Positions 24,501 to 36,500 of a stretch of DNA of 64,000 nt are shown here, piece after piece (position 1 is the first letter of the stretch; each line of letters begins with the position of its first letter). The position numbers were made by a program, and so were the translations under genes. Location of the stretch: assembly GCA_013396755.1 (NCBI GenBank), contig VWZF01006084.1, forward strand, positions 631,469 to 695,468, written 5' to 3'. The DNA comes from Sclerurus mexicanus. Its lineage: Eukaryota > Chordata > Aves > Passeriformes > Furnariidae. The notes below the pieces were generated by a model. The model was given only the letters and a program-made list of their open reading frames with translations, had not been told where the DNA came from and searched no databases.

Positions 24501-27500
24501 CAAAAAATTTGTGATATAGTGTTCAACTCCTAAAATATGTACTCATTCTTTACTTTAGTACTAACCCCCTTTTTTTCTAGTTTTATCTGAAAGGGAGCTA
24601 AATCATTGATAAACCTACTTGTTTCATTTATTTTTGAAAGCATTCCCATCATTCTGCTTTAGAAACACTTTGTTGCTTTTTTTGTTGTTAGCATTAGAAG
24701 CAACAGAAATACATTGCATGGTTAATGTTTAATTAAAGATCGTATCTTTTCAGTTCAAGAAAATGGCTTTTCTCTCTTGCTCATTGAATGGTTATTTCAC
24801 CAAAAAGGAAAAAAAAAAATGTGTGCAGAATCTACTCCTACTTTTTACTTTTGTACATCAAAACCTAGCTATATTGTTGTTCATATACAGCACACATTAC
24901 TGTAATCTCAGCATTTTTCAATCCTAGATGTCATGGTGCATCACCAAGTAAACATTTTCAGTCTCATACAACATTTCCATTTACCTGACATTAACATTCA
25001 CCTCTCCATGAGAAAACAAGAGGAAAAAGACATTAAGTAGTCTGTCCCAGGTCACATAGCAAAGTATCAGCAGATTCAATGAAACTCTGGCTTCCCAAAT
25101 AGCAAGGAAAATGTTTTCATCTACTGGATCACACAGCCATTCTTAGGTTACAGAGCTGTCTCCATACTCTGAAATCACCTGCCTCTGAAAACCCCAAATT
25201 CTACAAAACCTTGAAGAACATCATCAATTTTTTTATCATCCAAAGCATTCATGACTGTCAGTACTGAATTCAGACTTGAATTCATGTACTTACAGCTGTG
25301 ACTATATACAACAAACTTTGAGAGTCTTAGATGTCCCAGGACAGAAAATGTTTGCTACTTGAAATTGCTCTACAGTTATGTATAGGATTCTTCCTCAAAC
25401 CAGAAAAAAATATTCACTAGTGGGATGCATGACAGGATTTGGAAGAAAAATGAAAAAATAAAAGAAAAAAGAAATTAAAAAGAAGTTTTCAACAAATTTG
25501 AAATGGTGCAACCAAAATCTAGACACAATTCATATCCCAAAAACATTTAAATCTTTTTGCCTTCAAAGTCCGAATATGCTGGAGGCAACCCATTCATTAA
25601 TAAAAAAACTTGGTTATGAAGTTAGGAAAAGATTGATAGGAAGGCTGATTCAGTATTTATTTTTAGCAGTTATCAGTGTTCAAAAGCAACAACCAAAAAA
25701 GATTGCTAATTTGCCATTTTCCTCTCTCTATCCCCGGATTTCCCATGCTGCCCCACCCTACCCACATGCCCATAATTGTTGACAAGTTTTAGGTCCCCAG
25801 AACCCTCCCTTCCAGTCCCTCAGATCTTCAGCTTTGCCTCTCTCTCCTGCCCCTCTAAGCTCCCCTGTCTGAGCAGTGTCTGCCTCTGGGCACTTGTACA
25901 TGAAAGAGATCACAAACTGTAACTGGAAGGTCTGGGGAAAGGATAAACCACACTGAGAGTCCAGAACTTGACTCTAGTCATGACTAAGGGTGTGGTGCCA
26001 GAGGTTTAATGAGAACTTGTACCTTGAAGTTCAAGGGAGAGTGGCAGTGTGATGAGTACTATCAAAGGAGGAGGGAAAAAAAGAATGTTGATCAAACCTG
26101 AATCTTACCCATTTTATTTCTGGGCCCTAATGCAAATAAAAACCTAGGAGGTTTTTCTTAAGATGCTTAAGAAATTTCAGCAGAAAATAAATTGCTAAAT
26201 GAAGACCTGTGTCTGCAAAAGTTTTTACATTTTATCTTGCTCTCTACAAGACAGAAACAAGACAGGAAAAAGAGCTTACTTTCATCTTGTCACTGAGAAA
26301 GTCTCTTTTGTATCTCTCTGCCACACTGAAACTGATCAGCTAGCACATCTAATAAGATGCACCAAATATGTTGGTCCCTGGTAACTACATGGAGAAATGC
26401 TGAGCACGTGACGCCCAGTTCTGCCAGCAAAGTCCTGGGCATGTCCTCTGTTGACATCAGTAGGAGTAACATTTTTGCAACTGGACACACAACTAAACCT
26501 TTACATAATTTTGCTATAAGCATGTCACCCACTGAAGAACTATTTGGTTTTATGTGGACAGCAACGGCTACAGCTTTGAATGGCAGAAAAAATAAAGCAA
26601 ACAATTTGATTTCCCGAGAGTTAACAGAAAGAAAACACTAAAACTCTTAATGTAAATCTGCCTTCAGCCAATATTGCTACTCTGAAATCTGCAAGTCTCA
26701 AGACTAGGAATTTTCATTGATAGAGTATTTTTAAGTTAATAAATCTTTCTTTAGATCAGAAACTTTTTTGAAATTGTAAATCTCTTAGAAGATTTTGACT
26801 CTCCTGTCAAATACTAAGGAAAATTTGGGGTAAACAAATATTGTTGTGTAACATTCTCATCTAGAACAGCAAGAAATGTTTTATTACCCAAATGTCCATA
26901 CTACTAACATTTCCATTTCCTCTAAATTGTTTAAGTTCCAAATCTCTCCAGTCAACTCTCAAACGGCAGTAACAAGTGACAGAACAAGAGGAAATATCCT
27001 CAAGTTGTACCAGAGCAAGTTTACATTGGATATTAGGAAAGATTTCTTCCCTAAAAGATTGTCAAGCACTCAAACAGGCTGCCCAGGGAAATGGTGGAGC
27101 CACCATCCCTGGTGGTATTGAAAACACATGTAGATGTGGCACCTGGAGACACAGTTTAGTGGTTAATGGTTGCACTTGATGTTCTTTTCCAAGTCTTTTC
27201 CAACCTAAACAATTCTACGATTCTAATCAAAAGAGATGGCTACTTTTACACTAAAGAAGTAACAGCAAAGGTCTTTCTTTTTTCCTACTCGGTTGTCACA
27301 CCTAGGGAAAAACTAAGTGTTCTGCATGTTGCCACTTGAAGATACAGCACATCAATATTCCATGTCATCCTGAAAGCTGCATACCAGCACTGAAGATTTC
27401 AGTGCTGACCTTACTTAAAATTCCCCGCGGGACTGTGCAAGGCATGCTGCATGCATACAGAAAACAAGGTGTTGCCTTACTTTCAGAGCTTTTCCAGAAT

Positions 27501-30500
27501 CTTGGCCGTGAGAACAAAGAGAGATCATTTCATGTTTCTTAATAAAAGCAGCTAATAGCAGGGATAAATTGTTAAGTATTCAGCTATTTTATATTTTAAA
27601 AATAAATCTTTCATCTATTAATACATCTGTAAGTATTCAGAATTATTAAGGACCTATTTCAGAAGCCACTGTGTATGCAAAAATTCAGGTGAAGCCAAGT
27701 GATTCCATGCATAGAGACTTAAGAGAACAGGTAAACACCTCTACTACTTGGCTGGGTAACAAAAATTTAACCATGGTAATCTAAATCTGCTAGACTGAAC
27801 AGGTCAGCTCTTTCAGGTAATATAAAGATATAAAAGGAAGATATTTAATACTCTCAATAATAAAAAAAATCAAGAAAACAGACCAATAAGTTCCCTTGTT
27901 TTGGCCTCAATCTCTCCCAAAAGAATCTCAGGATTGGCACAGATTTTCTCTTCATCAGCACAATAACTCTCTAAAAATTTCTTATATTCTGGATCTGTGA
28001 AGAGAAATTTTTGAATTATGTTAACACTTTGCAATGCATAGCAGAAACAGAATCTATTTTCCACTCTGATGCCAAAAAAATATGTTTACCATCTTCAATG
28101 CTCCCAGCTTTGGCATCTTTCTTCTTCAGCTTCTTTTTTGAAATCTTCTGGAATGGAGCAAATTCAACCACTGCAGGATACTCCAAACCTTAAAAGAGAT
28201 CAAACCTTAATTTTTTGAGGGGGAGAAACATTCCCTAAATTCAGGTAAGATTTTCAAAACTCTTGAAATGTGTGTTGGGCAGTTTTAATTGAAATCAAAG
28301 GTGAATGTTTCTACAACTCCTGAACTTCTAATGAAAAGTTACATGTAGAGGTATTTTAAATTCAAACCAAAATACATTTATATTTTAATGATATACATAA
28401 ACATTGAATATTTTTGGATATGCTAACAAGACTGTCAAAATGGAGATGACTATTGTTGCACAACAAAATTCTTGTTTTACCATTTACAATTCCCTTTTAA
28501 TTATTCACAGATATTAATTAGAAAAGTCTACCGCAAAATCTCAGTCTGACAAGTGATTAAGTCCTACTGGGAAAGGAATCTGAAACTGTTCAGTGGTTTC
28601 CTAAAGCACTGTTGCCTAAAAGCTTAAAAAATAAATAAATGCTGGGTAATATGCAATAAAGCAACATAGCTTTCAGAACCAGAACTGTAAAACTCGGCAT
28701 GTAGAATTGTGTGAAACTTCTTTATTTTTTTTCTGTTTATGATGGACTGTGCAACTTCCTGCCTGTGTTTAGTGGCAGGGATACTTTGCTTTGAATTCTG
28801 CCTTAAATACTGGATTTTTCTTCAGCCTGGAGTCAGAACTGTGTGTCATTTTTGAATTTCACCTGGTTTCCACTCGCAGCAGGTTCAAGATTACACTTAG
28901 CTCAAATCCACTGACACTTTGTCTTAAATCTGCTAGAACATTTGTTAACTGTATTGAACCTGCTAGTCCTTGTTTCAGTTTTAGCCTCATAAGAGCAATG
29001 CAGCCACAAGCCTCACCAGAGGGCACCTGTGATCAAACCCTGTGCTCTTCATTTGCACAAATGATCATGCTGAACTGGCCAGCTGTGTCCAAGCTGTGCT
29101 TTACTTCCCAGAATATCCAGGACTCAGTATTTTGGCATCAATACAGCATAAGACTGAAAAACCTGCAAAGTGAATTCTTAACAGAATCATAAATTCCTTC
29201 TAGTTTTTCATCTTAAAACACTCAGAATTTGAAATTGGGGAATCACACACTGTGAGGAATGTTTTGTTCTCCATCTCTACAAAAGCTATCCAAATCTGAT
29301 GGATGTTAGAAGCACATAAAATATCTCAGGTAGGAAATGCTGAAGAGGAATTAGTAAATTTGACAGAGAGTTTCTTTAGAGACCAGTTTCTAGTAAGAGT
29401 GGGCAGGACTACTTTTCACAAGACCTCTGCAACACACTGGGTGCACAGAATACGCAATGTCTGCCCACAAATCTATGTCTGTTTTATACAGCCTATGCAA
29501 TTTTTTACAGAAGGTATGACTGAGTGAGGCAAGGAACTACTGAAGTTCTGCTAAGCCACTTCCTGTCGATGGCAGTTTCACACTACTATAGGACACCAGG
29601 ATTTATCCACACCTAGATTACAGAGTTCTTCTCTGCTGTTCGGCAAACTTTTGCAGACTGAGCATTTTACAGCTGGCAATCAACTTTGTTGTTCTTGTTC
29701 TCAGAACTCAACTCAAGATGTCTGCAAAGGCCCTAAAAATTCAAGCGCAACATGTCTTAAAAGTGGGCAACCAAAATGTTGAAGGTTTCCTCTTGCTTTT
29801 TCAAAACAGGAGTAAGTAGCACAAATCTACGTCAAAGAAACACACTGAAGATGCAACAATTCATGCTCACAATGTGTTCAGGTACTGTTGAGGTGAACTG
29901 TGAAGCTTGCATAAGGTAATTATAGGATCTTGACAGTGTACTGCCTAAGGCACAAGAATGCACATAAATGCCCATAAAGCATGCACACCACATAAACAAG
30001 CAAGACTGCATGGACAAATACATTTTGCACTTTATTATCTGTAAGTGCTAAATTTTAACATAATTTAATTGACTGCATATTAAAGAAAAAAATGGGCGTA
30101 ATGAGCAAAAAGGAAGTAAAATAATGTTCTAAAATGGTATATGTATATATATACACTTAATATCTTACAAATAGTCCAACCTTTATTATCAATGAAGACA
30201 TAGCCATCAAAGCGATCTCTAAAAAGAAGGATGTCCTCAGGATTTCTAAAGTTAATGTATGCTCTTGAGTAGAGATGAGGATAAAGGCTGCAACAAGAAA
30301 CAATTTTATCTTCTGTTATTTATTATTCTCTTCAGGGCTAGGGAAGAAGTAAAACTAGAAGGATCACATTGTAATTTTCATCTTTGAGAAACTGCTACCT
30401 TAAGCAGTCTCTACATATACACATCTGTTTATATGACAAAAAGTAACTGAACAACTGAGTTCTGTATGCAACTGTGAAATTTATTCTGAACTGAAGTATT

Positions 30501-33500
30501 TCTAGTTTGTTTTGTTGCCCTAAATTCCAGAGCACACACTTCCAATTGTGTAGGATCAAAACTTTACTATTTCATGATTTAAGAGATATGAGTAACAGCA
30601 GTGCTTTTGGGGAACTTCTTGGGCATGTTAAGAAAAGCCTTCTGTCACTGAAACAGGCAAAGGTAAGTAAAAGACTGCAGTGAAGGGGCAATTTCCAAGC
30701 TGTCACCTGTATTTAAAGATATTTCCACCTTTAAGAAAGAATAAATAACCTTATAGTTGGTAAGATAATCCACTGAATTACACACAAATAAATAAACTCC
30801 ATGTGTTATCGTCCTTGTATTATCAATATACATGCACTGACTAGTTGTGAAGAACAGCTACTGCGAAAATCCAAAGCATTTCTAGCAAAAGAAACAGGTA
30901 CTTACTCAAAATAATTTTGATTCTTCAAGAGAGAATAAGGTGGCATAGATCCCACTCCAAGGGTAAATGTTTAACATGCCTGATATAAACCTCAGGGCTG
31001 TCACACCACAACCACAATGAAACTGAGGTAATTTAATGAATTAGCACCCATCAGCTAAGTTGTGAGCCATGGCATTTACATGCTTTAAACCCCTACAACT
31101 GTGATATAAAACAATTAAAGTGCCTTAATGATGGCTACGTATTATGTCAGATTTTTTAACAAATCTTAACACAAGCCCATAACTTTAAAATACCTATGTT
31201 TATATATTGTCACACACAGCCTGCCTTCAGACCAGCTCACCAGTTGTGACTGTATTTCAATCCCATACCTATTTCAGAACTAGATTTCACAATGAGTGAG
31301 AAAGAACAAAAACATGGGTTGGATCACAGTATCCATGCATGTGGCAAAGCAACACTGTTCCCAAGTAATTTTTTCTTTTTAAAATATGCATCCATATGGA
31401 TTCTACTTCTGGTGTTCGAAGGAGACTGTAAAGAGCCGCACTGACAATAACCAATGATTTTGTAAACCCACCAAATTTGTGTTCGATCCTGCAGCCAGGG
31501 GAAATGTCTAAAAAAACTAGAGGGCTTTTTTAATTCAGGGGTCTTGCAAATAAGGAGTATTTCTACAGCATGAAAAGCATGAACTTTCTGTCTCTAAGGA
31601 AGAGCTACTGTATCCATATATACCCACTGTATTTTGACATTCTAGGATAGGAACAGCACTGAGGGAACTGTAAGCAGATTAATTCCAAAAATGCCTGTTA
31701 GGGCATGGCCAGGGCTGAAAGATGACACAGGGTGGTTGTGGAGCTACCGCCAAGACACAAAGCAAATGTAACAAGACAGATTCCTTCTCATCAGTTTCAA
31801 AGAAAAAGATGAAATTTAACACTTTTCATAATTATTACATATGGTTAAAAAATATATATTTTAAAAAGTCATACAAGTGTAAGTAAAGAAGGTATTTTAT
31901 TGTGTCAAGCTACAACTGCACTGGAAGAAATGTGTCTGTGCTGCCTAATGGTTGCAACAGTGAAGAACTCCCTGACTCTCTGACAACTGGCAACTCCCAG
32001 GAAGAAGTAAACTTCCTTCTCTGTTCTATTAACAGGACTATTCTTATGTTGTGCGTTCTTTGATGCTTAAACAAGGCCTGATATTAGAGACTGATACAAT
32101 TAATACTTTAAGATTCACCAGACAAAACCAGGAATCTTGAGGCAGCAATATTTTTCAGCCACTTCTCTGCCTCAGTGCACAGCAAACAGCTTCATCATAT
32201 AGTTGGATTTTCTCTTTCCTGTAGTAACTTAGAATCTTGTGGTTGCACACATAATCATGATGGAACAAAACTGAAAAAAGCACAAAAGCTTTTTCTTCCT
32301 TGTTTCCTTTAACTGGTATATCAACACCATCTCTTTTATCTGTTTTGGCAACATATTCTTTTCCTAGTACACAACTTATTTTTCTAGCTTCTTCAGTTTA
32401 ATCAGATTATCTTTCAGAACAGAGGAATATTTTACATGGTTATTAAGCATTTACTAGTAAGAAAAAAAACAGAATCTGAAATGTATAAATGGGACTCTTG
32501 AAAGCAGAGATTTAACATATACCTTGCAAATAAGGGATCCAATGTTACTGCTGAATGTTCTTAACATCTTCGAGAGCTTCACACACATCAGCAGAAACAT
32601 ACAAAAATATGAAAGCATGCTTGTGCACAGCAGGATACTGATGTGCAACACAGCATAAGAAACAGAACTCTCTGTCCAGGACTGTTGCTATGTATCAGGT
32701 TGCAGACACAGAGACGTGACAATGCTTAGCAATTACAGGTTCCTTCTCTGATGGAGCAACTTCTGCAAATAGAGAATTGCCTCTCACATGCATGCAAGCT
32801 AGGTGTCAGTGTTCAGTGTGTAAAAAACTCACCACTGAGTGTTTCAAATCCCTGCCTAAAGCTTCTTACCCGGCAAAGTGTGCAGTGTGCCTAAAAAAGT
32901 GCATAAAATTAACATTCTAAGCAGGACGCTAACTAAACCTAGCAAATTTGAAATATTTAGAATTGGCCTGCATATAGAACACTCTTTCTCTGGGTTTCAG
33001 ACATCTGACTTCCAGCTGCTGCTGCCCACCCTGGATTCGCTCTTCACCTCTCCACTGAGAACTCAACAGCATGACCACGCAGCAAAGAATGCACAGTCTT
33101 CATGGGGCCACAGGCACTCTGAGGCTAATGACCTCTCCTAGGAAGAAACACTCCTGCTTTACTTTTGTACTTTGTATTCAGCAGTTATTGGCTAAAATAC
33201 TGCTTTTGGTCTTCAGGATTTTGCCTTCTGGCTGAGTTCTACAGAAGGGCCACTGAACACTCTGTGTCTCCTATTTTCAAGCATCTACCAGCATAGATTT
33301 CATTCATGATCTGAAATTCAGTTTTATAACCAGACAGCTGGTTCTATTTCGCCATATGTTTGCTGTCTATAATGCTGCTTTCCATCCATACAATGTTCAG
33401 GAGAGATGCACTGCACATGCTGGCATCCCTGGGATATCAGAGCAATCTCTATGGAAACAACCCAGATGAGTCTGACCATAGAAATTTCTTCAGTCTAACA

Positions 33501-36500
33501 CACTGTTTCTTTGTTTTCTGCTCAGCACTTAAGGGTATTCAATCTTTCAGGTTACATGTATTTCTATAATACTTGAGTCTATCATCTCTTTAAGCTTTTA
33601 TTTGTCTAGTAACTTTACTAAGAAACACATTCTAATTGTTTACTTCTACAAAATATCTTTTAACACAATTGTGTAAAAAGATACACAGAAAAGCAAATTT
33701 AAATGGGTATCTACAGTATAAATAGCAACTATAAAAACAGCTGTCACATCTTAGTAAAATACTTATCAATCATGGTGGTTGTCTATATATAAACATATAT
33801 ACTTCCATGTGTATAAATATAGATGCCTACATCTAAATTTTGGAATGTCAAGTAACTCCTCCATCCACTCATAACTGATGAGGTAACTCATCATCTACAT
33901 TGCCTTCTCAAACTAAAATCCACTGGCCTTCAGCCTTGTCACCTTCCATGGTTGATGGAACTGGCATAATTTTAAATTCTTTCCTTTTTACAGTTAATAA
34001 TGAGCATAACTTGCCTGACAGAAGCAGAAACATTACAGAATTGTGTCAATCAAAGCCTGTCAATTATTCTATCCAGAACACAATAGTGGTCGTTCCCTTG
34101 AAGCTCTAAAGGCACTGCTCCTTCAACACTGCAGTTCCTGGGTGCAAATCTCCACCTTACAGTGTTAATGCTACTTACCTACAATTACCGTGAGCAAAAT
34201 GTTGTGAAGAAGTTATGGAGGGAAAAAAATGAGGGTGCTTTGCAAGAAGCTTTATCACTCACTCTGATTCATGGCATGGCTCTGACTATTGGACCAGTTT
34301 TCATGTAAGCCAAGCTCCTATTCAGATCTTTTTACTTTTATAACCTCACGACGCTATTAATGACTCCCAGCAATCAGTGCCAGTCTCAAGGGACAACCCA
34401 AATTCTGCAGGGCCAGAGCTCAATCACTTGACTCAAGTTTTAGAAACTCAGAAACATTTACAAGCAGACAAAGAGTATTTGGAAAAAATAGTTAATATTT
34501 GGAGTCTGAGTACATGATACTCTGTCAGAAAGGCAGAGTCTTTACTATTAGGTATAAACAGTGTTTTGTTTGTATTTTGACATCAATGTGTAAGAGAGAA
34601 TAAATGTAATGCAGTAAATCAGATAAATCTTAAAAATGAACAAAACACAAGTCACTTTCTGTAATGATTTTACTGAAATGGATGTAACTGAAAAAGCAAT
34701 ATACATTATTAATGACTAATCACAGGAAATTTTATGATGTTTTATATTTTGCCTATAATAGGACATAGTAAACTTAAACATTTATGATATAAAGATATTA
34801 GACATATTATAAAGATACAGATTGCAGTAACAGAGAAACTGTAGTTGATATGCCTATCTTGTTTTCTCCTCTAAGGTGAGATTACCTTGGCAATAAACAT
34901 GTAGAAACTGCTACAGTTAGACCGCTCTAGTCTTCTTTTCAACAGCAACGAACAGAGGTTGCTTAGGGAAATTTTATTAAAAAGGGGAAAGTATACATTG
35001 ACACTTCATCCAGTATATAATTGCAGTTATTTGCTGCCTAGGGACTCTGTAATACGGAACTTGTGCCTTGTGTTTAATAGGTTTTAGTAGATAAATATTT
35101 GTCTAAATAAGTATTCGTCTAACTGGTCCTAAACGTTCTTCAACATCTATCATTTGTGGCATATATTTCTGACAAGTTCTACAGTTTGACAGAGTGCTGT
35201 GTGGGAAAAGAAAGTCTCTACAGAAATATGAACGAGCTCTTAGAAACTTCTGTGACCTCCAGTTACACAGGATGTGGTTAAACTGACATGTTACAGCTCT
35301 TAAGGCAAATTTGTCTGGTTCCACACCAAAATATCTGTATCCCCCTTTCTCTTTCCAACAAACAGATCCTCTTCACTGAGTAGTTTCTCCAAATCATTTT
35401 CATTAGGCAACACAAAATTTCTTCTCATCTTCCCATATTTTTATTATCTGTTCTCTGAATTCTCTGGATTGGTTGCCACTATGCACTTGGTAGAGGATCT
35501 AGAATAAAGCTGTTCAGTGTAACACAGAGAGAACATGCCCACCTTTTCCTGTAGCCTTTCCTGTTAGCTGGAATGACATGAAGACACATCCACAGTTTGC
35601 TGAAATTTTGTGAACTACCCATAACATGACAGGTTACTGTAACACAATGCTTTATACTCAGAATAGCTGGGTAAGAGGAGACTGAGACTCACTGTATTAA
35701 TCTTGTCTCTAACTTTTAATTTCTGAAAGTTTCCTGTATATTCTAGAGTGTGTGAGCATGTAAAGTGTTGAATCATAAACACATAAACATGGTATGTGTC
35801 AGCATCCAAACAAAGGGGACAAAAGAGGCAAGGCGATCCTGGGCCAGGTAAAGGACAAATAATCAGCCAAGCCAAGACTCTGCAGAACTGCAGTGAAATG
35901 CCCATTTAAGCTGCCTCGTTTGCTGGAAGAAGCTGTAGCCATACAAACCTTCTAAAGATAAACTCATTCTTAAAAAATACATCTTTTGTATAAAAACACA
36001 TTTTAATGAAGCAAGATAAAGAAACAAAAAGAGTGAATATGAAACAGTTCATTTTGAAAAATTCAAACTTATATGAAAACCTTTTTTTCTAGTCAGTTTA
36101 AATTTGTGAAGACAGAAGAGAATAACATGTCAAATAACACAGTATGAGAAAAAAGACACAGTATCTTTCATTGGTAGCCTGACATGGATGCAATTAAATG
36201 AGAGGACAGCAATACTTTTGACTACTCCAAATTCCCTCACATTAAAGTAAGAGAGAAAATGAAACTTTATATGCACAACTATTGTCAGCGCATTCTCTTT
36301 TCTAGGGTGGCCAACTCCCTAAACTCTTCGGTCAACAGTTTTGCTGTAAAATTAAAAGAGTAAATTTTTTTACTGTTTCCTGGAACTTGTGCAGCTAAAC
36401 ACACTGAGAACTGACACCCTTCTTCAGAGAATTTTTGGTTTGCCTTTGGTATTTTCCCCTTACCAAATGAACAGCTGGGACAGAAGCCTTAAAGAGACCC

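Noticed and set aside
35100..35340. Possible older retroelement remnant in UPF3A intron 2
   Set aside because: Some phrases felt repeat-like, but I could not match it to a CR1 or LTR landmark.
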